The position numbers and the translations under genes were made by a program. Below are positions 24,401 through 35,800 of a stretch of 64,000 nt of DNA, piece after piece. The DNA lies in assembly GCF_963082655.1 (NCBI RefSeq), contig NC_081556.1, positions 1,302,001 through 1,366,000 on the forward strand, in the 5' to 3' direction. This DNA is from Stomoxys calcitrans (lineage: Eukaryota; Arthropoda; Insecta; Diptera; Muscidae). The notes below the pieces were generated by a model. The model was not told the DNA's origin. It saw nothing but the letters and a program-made list of their open reading frames with translations, and did not search any database. Position 1 is the first letter of the stretch. Each line of letters opens with the position of its first letter.

Positions 24401-24980
24401 AAATTTTTGTATATCATATAAATTCAAACAAAATATTTTCTAAAAATTCTTAGGAGTGAGATTTCTGAAAACCGTTTAAATACCTTGTTGCATTTGATGG
24501 TTTTTATATGCAAAAATAAATTTATGGCTACAAGCCTACTACTTTTGGAGCAGGTGAGATTTTATCTCGAAGTCATTAAAATCTTCTCGCTAAAAGATCA
24601 TAAAATACAAAGATAAAGATTTTTTTGATGTTTTTTGGTTAAGTCGCTATATTAAATGAAAAGAAGACAAAGAAATCGAAGGTCAGGGGTTAATTGGTTA
24701 AGAGAAAATTGTAAATAAAATAAAATATTTAGAGAAAATTTAATAGCACATTTTTTTCTTTCGAGAGTAGATTACTAAAATGCTTTCTTTGGAGAAAAAA
24801 TGCAATGAAATAGAAAAAATTTTTCTTGAAATTTTCTATATAAAGGAATTTTCATTGGGAGAAAAATTGTGAGGAAATTTAATTAAAATTTAGTCTTTTG
24901 AAGAAATTTCATTCAAGTTTTGTCGCTCAAAAAAAATGTGTACATGACCTCAAGCCGAACAAACCACGAAATTATAAAAA
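18445..24980. other. long non-coding stretch, no gene recognised
   Basis: Unique AT-rich sequence with many homopolymer runs. Blocks near 19790-20130 and 22485-22570 are less AT-rich and might be regulatory, but nothing specific is visible. Open frames are all under 100 codons without known motifs. Confidence 0.5.
19005..19078 (-). other. tRNA-like sequence (pseudo-tRNA or SINE head)
   Basis: Minus strand reads GGTCGGTAGCACAGAGGGAT then ATAGCATACGCCTCAC and GGCTGTTCAAATCCCAGTC. The A-box and B-box positions look right (TAGCACAGAGG; GTTCAAATCC), but the stems do not pair cleanly. Not a functional tRNA as far as I can fold it. Confidence 0.45.
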
Positions 24981-24981
24981 A

Positions 24982-25365
24982 AACAGTAAGGAAAGGAAAA
25001 AGTCGGACGGGCCGACTGTATAACACCCTTAGCCTACCCTATAAGCACAAAGTAGAAGCTATATCTCATTCTGAACCAATTTTTATGAACCTCGGTGGAT
25101 GTTTTCGAATGGGTTGTTGAACAATCAATCGAGCAAATATGTTCAAACAGTAGTAACCGCGGTTGGCAAATGACAACAATACCATATACCTTTGAAAAAT
25201 TACCCAATATCTAAATCTGAACAGATTTCCATCAAATTTGTTAGATAATAATAATAAATCGGGCGATATACATATATGGCAGCTATCCGATTTCTATGAA
25301 ATCGGTCCGTATTGTCAAGAGTCATTGAGTAATAATGGGTAGTAAATATCCGAACTCGCTGAAAT
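24982..25365 (+). repeat. family B copy, truncated by a SINE
   Basis: Starts AACAGTAAGGAAAGGAAAAA then GGGCCGACTGTATAACACCC. Contains TAAATCGGGCGATATACATA. Runs into SINE sequence at about 25400. Confidence 0.6.
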
Positions 25366-25399
25366 TCGGAACAGTGATTTGCGTTAGACCCTGAGCTTG

Positions 25400-25670
25400 G
25401 CCATATCCGTCTATGACGCAAATGCCTGGGTTTGAGTCCTAGCGACGACATCAGAAAATAATTTTCAGCGGTGGATATCCCCTGCTAATACTGGCGACAT
25501 TTGTGAGGTAATGCACTATGGTAAAACTTCTCCCCAAAGAGGTGTCGCACTGCGCCACGCCTTTCGGACTCGAATATAAAAAGGAGATCCCTTATCATTG
25601 AGCTTTAAACTTGAATTGAAGTTTGCCCCCGTTCCTCAATGGAATGTAAATAAGCAAATTTGAATTTAGC
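25400..25670 (+). repeat. tRNA-derived SINE, 5' end decayed (S2)
   Basis: TATCCGTCTATGACGCAAAT, GGGTTTGAGTCCTAGCGACG, TTTTCAGCGGTGG, AAAGAGGTGTCGCACTGCG, ending in GGAATGTAAATAAGCAAATT. Confidence 0.7.
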
Positions 25671-27690
25671 TTTTGGTTCATAAATGGTTCGTTATCACCG
25701 ATTTTTGCCAAAATGTGACTAATATATTGTATATAACTGAGGTGATGGGTATCCTAATTTGTATCTCTGAGTAAAAATTTAATTAAAATGAATTTATTGA
25801 AATTTTGTTCGAAAAATATGAGATTTTGACAGAGAGACGAACATCGCTAAATCAACCAAGAATGTTGATAAATCAATCATGATAATCGAGAGTACATTTC
25901 TTTGTCTTAAGTCGATATTTCCAAGTGTTCCATCACAATGAAAAATTTGTTTTCCTATGGGCCACCCTTTTACACACATTCAAAAGCTTGCTACTTTATT
26001 TTGTGTGGGTTCGAGAGTTGTAAATTACGAGCGGCACATAATTAATACCCATTGTCAAATCGTACAACTTTGATGTCGCAGAAAAATTACTCATAGACAT
26101 CCTTAAAGCAAAGATTCATACGATATACTGAATATAAAAATGGTTTTAAGTTTTTAGAACGGTTTTTTAGTTTTTGGATTATTAGAGTCACAAAGTTGTG
26201 AATAATAAAGACTAGAAATACCAGCAGAAATATCGCTATTCAACAGATAAGTATTTCATAAATAAAATGTTTTTTTGCCGAACCAATGGAAAGTGGAAGA
26301 GTTTTATATATGTTAAAAATTATAACTTGAATTATATTAGAGAACAGGAAAACAGGAGGCCTTTAATATAGGGCTTACACTTGAATCGGAGAGCTCTCAT
26401 TGAAATGAGAGAATTGTGCCGCAGTTTCTTAGCAGCATATTTGGAGATGATTACGAAGTGCCTTCGAAATTGAAAATCTTGGTATTGGTATTGATATCGA
26501 ACTAAAATTCAAACTCAAAATACTAATGAAAACTAACACCGGTATTCACAAAACGTAATGTAGGCTTGAAATAGGTTTATTTTGACAGATTTCCTTTACA
26601 GAACTATCAAACAAATCTATTTTAAGGCTTCATTTAGTTTTGTAAATAAGACCGTAAATCTATAGCGGCCCAACAGGGGACTTCCGAATAAAAGACAAAC
26701 CGAATATTTTCCATAAAATTAACATCAACTTTTATTTAAATTCATTTTAAAGTACTCTCCTGAGTAAAAAAAATATTGAATTTACATCTAGAACTAGTGC
26801 CAGTTTGGTTTTCATATAAAAAAAAGGGTTCCATTTCATTTTATTTGCGTATCGCCTAAAACCCAATCAATGCATTAAAAGTACACAAAAGGGACCCTGT
26901 TGTGGAAACTGGTCGATTCTGATGACTCAGCTAATGATTGCTATAAATGTTCAACTTAATCAACATCATCTTTTCTAATGAGTTTGTACTAACATTAGGA
27001 GTGAAATTTCCTCGAAATCAATTAAGGGACCAAGCCTCTGGTGTGTGTGCTTATACTAATGAACCCCTGTACTAGACAGTAAATAATACGTTCCCTATAT
27101 GCCATGCTATACATAGAATTTTCTTAAAGATCATTGACTGGGAAAAACAAAAACATTCAAATTGCCACGACGCAATTCTTGGCAAAACATTGAAAACACA
27201 AAGTATGGTAGATAATATGATGCACCACCCCTCAAATTCTATTCTCTTAAAAATACCACTGAATTTATAGACTACATATCGAAAAATGGTAAATTCCCTA
27301 TAAATGTATATATATTTTTTAATAAAAATATGTATTTGCCAAGGCACAGTGGGGGATTTTTTTAAATATTTTTTTTTTATTCAAGTAAACAAATGATGAC
27401 TCATCTAAACTGTTGTTATTTGTTTGAAACATAGAAAATGATTCATATAAAAGTTTATTATTATATATATTAATAAATGACTTTTATATATAAAGTTATT
27501 CTGCACTCATTGGGCACAGCATTAACTTTAGGTGAAGTTAAGATATCCGTTTATAGTTTTTTTCTGTACAAAGAAATATTCGACTTAAGACTACAACAGC
27601 AAAATTTTAAATGGCCACATTTAGGGATTTTTTTATAACTCATAATTTAAACCAGTGAAAACATTTTGCGACTTTGGGGCTGCCTCACCC
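25671..27690. other. non-coding stretch
   Basis: No gene recognised. A SINE body fragment (GGGCTTACACTTGAATCGGA) lies at about 26367-26430. The rest is AT-rich. Confidence 0.45.
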
Positions 27691-27940
27691 CCAATAACTG
27701 CCAAATGTAACCATATAAAACGAGAATTCAAATGAAATGTATTTGCAAGTATAAAACGAATAAATCATCCATAGTTAGCGCCAAGTCTCGGGGAACTAAT
27801 ATCTGGAGGTTGCTCTACCCCCAAAAACCACCCTAAGCCGATTTAATGTACGGTCACAACAATATGGGACTCGAAAAAGGTATTTGTGTGTGGGATACCA
27901 ATCTGTTGTCCGCATTTTGCTCCAAGTGCCAGGGAATAAA
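27690..27940 (+). repeat. family C (Helitron-like) fragment
   Basis: CTCACCCCCAATAACTGCC, TTCAAATGAAATGTATTTGC and AATATGGGACTCGAAAAAGG echo the family C unit. Degraded. Confidence 0.4.
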
Positions 27941-27989
27941 GTTTCAGTGTGCCAAACCACGAAATTTTCTATAAGAATTAAATTTTGAA

Positions 27990-28895
27990 CAAAATTGGTA
28001 TTCTACATACCCACCTCATATGGGAGCCATATCAGGTTATAGACCGATTTGGACCGTACTATATATTGAGCTGAAATTTAGCACATATTCGTATTTCTTC
28101 CATACTCAGGTTCGTTCATCTAAGCCTCTCGATATACTTGCGTATAACGGCGTGCCGCAGTGCGACACCTCTTGGGAAAGAAGTTTTACATGGCGTAGTA
28201 CCTCACAAATGTTGCCAGCATTAGGAAGGGAAAAACACCGCTGAACATTTTTTCTGATGGTCTCGCCAGAATTCGAACCTAAGCGTTCAGCGTCATAGGC
28301 GGACATGCTAACCTTTTTTTATTAACCGATTTCTTTGAAATTCGGAACAGTGAGTCTCGTTCCGACTGCCATATGGTCCCATTTCCAGGTATAAGATCTT
28401 GAGGCCATAACAAGCGCATTTATAACCCCAAGTCGCTGAAATTTGAAAAAGTGTGTTGCACAAGGCCTCTTAATATACGGACCGAGTATGATCCACATAC
28501 GAATTTAGTTAGACATAGCTGCCACAGCTGATCTACCGATTTATGGTCTTAAGCTTGACATTCTTCTTTCTCTTGACATTCATGCCAAATATGGCTCCGA
28601 TCGGACTATGTTTAAACATAGCTACCATATACACCGATCTTGTCATATAGGCCTGTAAGGCATAACAGGCGCATTTATTACCGCTAAAATATGAAACAGT
28701 GAAATGTATTGAGCCACCCGATTTCCAAACCGTATATAGTCCACATCGGGCATTATTTAGGTATAGCTGTCATATAGACGGATTTGCCAATTAAGGGTCT
28801 TAATTCCATAACAGGTGCATTTGATAACAGTTTTCGCTGAAATTTGAAGTTGGAATATCAGCATCTAAACCGAATATGAACCTATTCGGTCCAAA
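27990..28895 (+). repeat. divergent family A-like array, split by a SINE
   Basis: TATGGGAGCCATATCAGGTT at the left. To the right of the SINE, several units carry CGATTTCTTTGAAATTCGG, GGCCATAACAAGCGCATTTA and CATAACAGGCGCATTTATTA. Confidence 0.55.
28146..28316 (-). repeat. tRNA-derived SINE, 3' truncated (S3)
   Basis: Minus strand: GGTTAGCATGTCCGCCTATG, CGCTTAGGTTCGAATTCTGG (B-box-like), TTTTCAGCGGTG, CAAGAGGTGTCGCACTGCGG. Confidence 0.72.
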
Positions 28896-28899
28896 AAAG

Positions 28900-30720
28900 T
28901 TTTTTTTTAGAAATTTAAACCAGTATGCCCAAAAGTTTTCTAAAAAATAAACAATAAAGAACAAAATTTTTAAATTTTAGCAAAATGTTTAATAGAGACA
29001 AAATTTGGGCTAAAATTTGTATTATAAAAAAAAACAAATTTTATATCGAACATCGAGTTTCATGGAAATTTAAAATAAAATTTTATTTGGGTTAGATTGC
29101 TTACGAGACTCAATTTTTGAAAAAATATTCCGGGAATACACAATTTTCTTTAAATTCATATAAAGACAAATTTTCGATAAAAAAGGCAAATAACAAAATT
29201 TTCCAAAAACTTTCTTTTGGAAAAATTTAACCCATTGTGCATTAAAAGGCATTGAAATTTGAAAAAAATGTGCCAACTTTCCATTAAAATCCAAAAATTT
29301 AAAATTTTTCTTTTAGAAAAATCTGACCCATTGTGCATTACCCGTTTGGGCAATAACACACTATCGTTTTTAAATTGCCTAAACAAATTCAAATAAAACA
29401 TTACATGAAGATCAAATTTCAACGAAATATTCTTTGAAACCAATCTTGGGTTAAATTATTTATAAGAACCAAATTTTTAGCATCATTTTGATACCCTACA
29501 CCACTACTGTGGAAAAGAGTTAGACCCATTGATAAATACACCGATCAACTCAGAATCACTTTCTGCTTCAATTTAGCAATGTACGTCTGTCAGTCTACAT
29601 GCTTTGCACATGGGAACAGTAAAATATTAACGTTTTGAAAAAATCAAAAATCCTAATTCCAAAATTTTTTTTTTGAAAAATAACCCATTGTGGATTGTTC
29701 ATTAGGACAGTATCGTTTTGAAAATTTCAAAAAAAAAAAAATACATAAAAATCCAGTATTGAAAATTTCAAAAAAAAAACCATTGGAACCCATTGTGCAT
29801 TGCCAGCTGTCTGTCTGTCGGTTTAAAACTTTAGATTTTCTATAAGTACTAACTTTGAGTTAAATTTTAAAAGAAAAATCAATTTGTCCGAAGTCATCTG
29901 TGAAAACAAAATAATAACTAAATTTCCTATAAATTAAATTTTGTAGAAAATTTTCAAAAAAAAAGTAGAATTTTTTTTCCAAAAAATACTACCTATTGTG
30001 CATTGACCGTTGCAAGGACATTGAAATAATATGGTTTTGAAACAAAAATTGGAAAATCCCAATACCCCACAAAATTTTTTTTTAAAAAAACCCATCCCAT
30101 TGTGCATTGCCTGTTAGGGTAGTAAATAGAACAGTATTGTTTAAGAAAATTTAAAAAAAAATTCCTACATTCCATAAAAATCCAATAATGAAATTGCCCA
30201 TAAATATTTTATTTTTCCTTTAGGAAAATTTGACCCATTGTGAATTGCTAGCTGTGGCAGTAAAACATTACCGCTATAAAATTTTCTAAACAGATTCACA
30301 AAAAATTTTATATGAAGATCAAATTCCATAAACTTTCAATAAAAATTAAATTTTCTATAAATCACACCTAATATGGTAAGGCGAAACTCGTCCCATAGTG
30401 GTTGGTGTGTGTTGCTATCTCTGACTTTCTTTTTCCATTTGCAAAGAAAATTTCCTATCATTGAGCTCATCTCGAAAGAGAAACAAACAAAAAATTGCCC
30501 TAACAGGCAAAAAAACTTGAAAATGAAAAAAATTATTATTATTTCTTTGAAAATTAACCCATTGTGCATAGTTCGTTGTTGGGGCATTAGAAAAATATCG
30601 TTTTGAAACAAAATTTACCTACATTTCATAAAACAGTCAAAAATCCAAATTCCCCTCCAAATTTGTTTTTTTTTTTTGAAAAATTCAACCCACTGTGCAT
30701 CACCCCTGGGGACATTTCTA
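28900..30720. repeat. family F array with ACCCATTGTGCAT units
   Basis: The phrase CCCATTGTGCAT or a close variant occurs at about 29231, 29328, 29684, 29787, 29993, 30095, 30234, 30558 and 30692. Each is preceded by an A-rich GAAAAATTT segment and followed by a variable GCCTGTTGGGGCAGTAAA-like segment. Spacing is irregular (about 97-356 bp). A family B end (29488-29610) is embedded. No protein. Confidence 0.65.
29488..29610 (-). repeat. family B terminal fragment
   Basis: GATACCCTACACCACTACTG followed by GACCCATTGATAAATACACC and GAATCACTTTCTG, the reverse of the family B end seen at 48290-48410. Confidence 0.6.
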
Positions 30721-31992
30721 CATCATTATTCGCTATCAATGTCCATATGTTTAAAGAAATTAAAAGCAAGGCAGCGAAAGAGTGAGGGAAAGATTCTTTA
30801 GAGAAAAGAAAGGTGGGTGGTAAAACAGTGGTTGTTGGTCGTCGCATACTGCCACATATATTAAGCATGGTCTATAAAAGTTTTGTTTACGCTGAAATGA
30901 ATTCATTTTATTGGCATAAAAAGAGAGTGAAATGTCCGAAAATATTTACAAAATTTAAGATAAGACACTCTGGCGTGTGTCTTCGCCAGTCAGGTGTGAG
31001 GTGTGAATTTGTTGTGCTAATGCTGGGATTGCCACAGTTGACCTCCGGTGTGTTTGAGTGGGAAAGGGGATCTGAGGCAGAAATAGAATAGACTGCGAAT
31101 GCTGTAAAACCGAAAAAGACTTGAATAACCATCTGGCATAGAATAACTAAAACATTTTAGACAAATCATCGAATGAAGGGGAACAGGTGGTAATGCATTT
31201 GACATGGTAACAAGGAAAATTTGCTAAGGAATAATTCTTATTCTTATTACCTACAATTGACTTGTCACTGATGAATATTTTGAAAACAATGGACAACACC
31301 TAAGAAGCAGTTAGTTGATAACAATATATTTCCTAACATTAAAAGTGTTTGATGGGTTATGTTTAAGTCACTGATGGACATACAATTATGTATGTATGGG
31401 GGGGCAGTAAAATCCGAAGGATCAACTCACTGAAGTAGCTGTACAAAATAACAACAATCCGTCAACTGAACGAATTCTTGCGAAGTTGCTTACAATGTAG
31501 GCGTGCTACTATTCGTTTGTCCTATGACCACGGGCATAGAAATTCATGTGCGGTTGTGTGTTGTTGCTCATCACGGGTTTAAATCCTCATAAATACTTAA
31601 AATTGGCAATAAAATTGTATACCTAGATAAGGCAATTTTTGCGAGACATTCTCTTAAACCATAGCCGTTTGCTTTCTTTAGCCTAGTTTGATAAGTCATA
31701 TTCCAATTTTATCTACAAGAAGTGGCTATAAATACAGACCTATTTCTACCATAACCAAAGAAAAACAAAGTTTTAGTTTAAAAAAGAAACATCTAGTGAA
31801 AATTTGTATTTCAGACTGTTGGGACCGTGCCAATTCCAATATGGCATATGCCGACTATATGCTGTGCGCATGGGGCCTATCTGTATTTTATACCAATTTA
31901 CAACCCATTCAAATAATTAGAGCGATAAGGAAGAACAGCCCTCACAGTAAATTGAATTAAAATTGGTTTTATTTGTATTTTAGCCTTTCCAG
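30721..31992. other. non-coding stretch upstream of goliath
   Basis: No transposon recognised and no gene. Could contain goliath promoter or upstream intron sequence, but no signal was identified. Confidence 0.4.
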
Positions 31993-32348
31993 AATACTGG
32001 CGACATTGGCAGCGAAAAGTTGACAAATTTTACATCGAAGTCTTGGAAAGTCTTTTTGCGCAACGGAACAAAGAACCACTGAGACAGAGAAATTGTGAGA
32101 GACAGGAAACACGAGAGTTAATAAAAGAAAAGCGTTGAACAACAAAAAGAAAACATCAAAAGACCAATGATCCCTAGCAAACGATCAAAAATAGAACAAA
32201 AAATAAGTCAATCGCAGCCCATTCAATAGCCACAGGAACTGAGACCACAAAGTCGTCAATACCATCAAACGTTAAAGGGTGAGAGTGAGAGGGAGAAGGG
32301 TAGCGAAGACATCCAGCAACTTCAAAAGCCTTGTGATTTACCATAAAA
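31993..32348 (+). other. gol: probable 5' UTR of goliath, possibly its own exon start
   Basis: This unique, repeat-free, purine-rich stretch lies directly before the goliath ATG. A pyrimidine-containing tract ending in AG at 31991-31992 looks like a splice acceptor, so the UTR may begin at 31993 and be joined to a non-coding exon further upstream. No core promoter was recognised. The boundary is inferred. Confidence 0.45.
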
Positions 32349-32895
32349 ATGGATAATAGTCGAGAGCTGCTGCTTTTGCTTTTGTGTTTGGGGCTAATGG
32401 GTGGTCGACCTTCCTCCCCCAGCGCAACTCTGGTGTCAGCCATGTCCATTGCTAACCAGGACTTGGAGCGTTATTTCCGCTCGGTCAATACCACCCAGAC
32501 ATTGGCAGCCGAGGAGCGCATCACAGCGGACATCTACACCTATGCCTTCCTCAACTTTAGCTATGTGGAGAATCACGAGTTGCAAGTCATCAATTTCAAC
32601 GAGGAGAAGGCCCGCTATGGCGAGGGCAAAATATTCAATGTCCATGGCAAGCTGGTGCACATCAGTGATGCCGAGGACATCAAAGACGACACTGCCTGCT
32701 CGGGCAATATCCTGGGCACCAATGGCCAGCCCACACCTGCCGAAGGCATCACCTGGATAGCTTTGGTCCGTCGCGGCCGTTGCACCTTCGAGGAGAAGGT
32801 CAACAATGTCTACAAGAAGAGGGCCTCGGGCATCATCATTTACAATGACAAGCAGGTGATGAGCCTGGAGAAAATGCAAATCAAAGGCAAAACAC
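32349..32895 (+). CDS. gol: goliath coding exon 1: signal peptide and most of the PA domain
   Basis: Starts at the ATG and ends at ACAC|GTGAG. Encodes residues 1-182 plus one base of codon 183 (phase 1). It contains the hydrophobic leader, two N-glycosylation sequons in the presumed lumenal part (N47, N69) and the PA core. Reading on past the donor gives a stop at 32919-32921, and the next exon restores the frame, which supports the splice. GC content is clearly higher than in the flanks, with regular fly codon use. Confidence 0.93.
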
Positions 32896-35800
32896 GTGAG
32901 TTGGACAAACGTTTGACATAGAACTGCGCAATTTTAAATGGAATTTTGTTTTTCCAACCATTTCCATAGGCAATATAACGGCGGTGATAACTTATCAAGA
33001 CATTGGCGAAGATATTGCCATGAGATTGGATGACGGTGTCGATGTGACCGCCCATATTATTGAGGGCCGCAGCGGCATGAGACCCATAAACAGTCTAAAC
33101 AGGTGAGTAATTTAAGCACAGCTATGTCGACGCTTACAATCATTCTCATCAGCCATCACGCCATCCATCATCAATGCCAATCATTTCCTGGTAGTCAAAA
33201 TCGTTGAACCTCCCGGTGAACTTGCTTTGCATTTGGGATGCCACCATTCAGTTCATCGAACTCCATTACCGTTGCTCTGCATTTCTTTTTCTTAATCCTC
33301 TGTTCTTTGCATTGCAAAGAACTCTGACAGTCAATATCAGACTTTTTGCGAATGCTTTCCAGCTGAAGTCTGTTATGTGACAGTGTCGGCGTTGTCTTCA
33401 TCGTCGTCATTGCTGCTCTTGCCTTTCGCTCATCTTTCTCTAAAGCGTAAATAAACAACGAATGATTTTCTTCTGATATCGCAAAGAAGCAAAATTAAAA
33501 ATTAATTACAAACAAAATAGCATTAAACCATCATCGCCCTGCCGCCACCGCACTTCCTGCCATTCACATTATGGTCTTAAACAGAAATGGTAGTCAAAAA
33601 ATGATTAAAAGCTCTACTCTCTCATTGAGGCCATAAATTATGGGCATAAAATCACATTCAAATAAATTATAAAAACGCCAAAAGAATCAAAAGCCGATTT
33701 TTATACCCTCCACCATAGGATGGGGGGTATACTAATTTCGTCTTTCCGTTTGTAACACCTCGAAATATGCGCCAAAGACCCCATAAAGTATATCCCTCTG
33801 TCCGTCCGTCCGTCCGTCTGCCGAAAGTACGCTAACTTTCGAAGGTGTAAAGCTAGGCGCTTGACAAATACTTCTTATTAGTGTAGGTCGCTTGGGATTG
33901 TAAATGGGCCAAAACGTTTCATGTTTAGATATAGCTGCCATATAAACCGATCTTGGGTCTTGACATCTTGAGCTTCTAGAGGGCGCAATTCTTAACCGAA
34001 ACCGTGGTGTTGTGGCATCACTTCCGACAACAACTGTGCGATTGATAATCTGATATAGCTGCCATATAAACCGACCTTTATATGACAGCTATATCAGATT
34101 TTGCAAATGGCTCACTTGCAAGTGTAAACACTGAAAAAATGTTTGTACTAATTTTTGAAGATTCGAGCCAAAGATTAGCAAACTTAAAAAGATGATAAAT
34201 TTCCCAACTTTTTAAGGAAACATTCCATTTGGTGAAAAATATTATCCTTCATATTAAGGATTCTTTATTTCAAATGGAAGGTTAATAAATCCTTAACATT
34301 GCGTCTTGTTACCAAAGACAAAAATCTAAAATGAAGGTCAAATTCTCGTTGGAAGTTAGGAAATTGACCTTGGGGCAAGACTACAGCGAACTGTAATTAA
34401 AGAACAAAATATTGGGTTGCCCAAAAAGTAATTGCGGATTTTTTAAAAGAAAGTAAATGCATTTTTAATAAAACATAGAATGAACTTTAATCAAATATAC
34501 TTTTTTAAACCTTTTGTCTAAAGCAAGCTAAAAGTAACAGCTGATAACTGACAGAAGAAAGAATGCAATTACAGAGTCACAAGCTGTGAAAAAATTTGTC
34601 AACGCCGACTATATAAAAAATCCGCAATTACTTTTTGGGCAACCCAATAGTTTCACGAAAAAGGAGCGTCTTTATATGTTTAATTTTTTTTTTTTGGTTA
34701 AGCTTAAAAAAAAGATTCTTCAAAACGAATAAGTGGACAGCCATATATGAAGTAAAATAGGAATCTATTAGCGATAAAAATTTGAAACGAATGGTCATAT
34801 CCGTTAGTAAAAAGGAAATTAAATTTGAAGGTTGCACCTTTAATTTGAAGTTTTGATTTTTTGGCTCGTTTTCATTGCTGAAACCCTACGAATATGGAAC
34901 AAATCTTAAATTTTGGGCCAATTTTTTTGTCAGTGCAGGGCAACTGTTGGTGTTTTTTGTTCTGCGGCAGCACATAACCTTTCTTTAAGTTATTGTTGAC
35001 CGGTATTTCTTATAAGAGAGATACAGGAAGTAAAGTTTGACCACCTTTTCTGTTCTATAATCTTCTGGAGGCAAAGGGTTGCGTTTAGTTATTTAGTATG
35101 TTTGTTTTTATGGAATGTAGAGTTTGCCCAACTACTAAAATAGGGTACTTATTTGTTTGGTGACCAAAGTGGAGCGGACCTTCCCCCTTACCAAAATTTT
35201 CAAAAAAGTCGTGTCTAGTAGATTAGAACACTGACTTACGTGAAATTTTTGTAACACCACTATAGTTACCCAAAAAACCTACATTTAACTTAGGGGAACG
35301 ACCCACCCGAAACCCCCAAAAACGGGCATGTGTCACAATCAGAGCAATATGGGTGTCAAATGAAAGGTATTAATCAGTAGGATACGAATATGATATCGTC
35401 ATTTCGGTTTGAGTGGCTGGATGGACGTCTCACTTCAAAAAAAAAAAAAAACACAAAACGAATAGATAGACTCATCACCACAATATAAGACTCAAATAAA
35501 AGGTTTATGGAAGAAGATTACGAACTTTATATCCAAATTTGGGGCAACTGAAAGCGCTAAATGGTTGGCCTGTTAAGCAGTTGCACAATTGTTTTGTGGA
35601 CAACCCTATTAACAAGCGATATCTTCCATTGGATCTACGGGCGTGATCATTGTAATGGTGTGCATGTTAAAGGTGTTTCGCAAGAGATGACTCTAATTAA
35701 AGGAGATAGTTTTGTGGGTCACCCTATATGTCAATCAAGTAGCATTTTATCTTAACCATATCTGAATTTTTTATTCGAGTTTTGAGCTGAGTAAGGAAAA

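Noticed and set aside
32436..32879. 147-codon minus-strand frame
   Set aside because: Antisense shadow of goliath exon 1, caused by its codon use.
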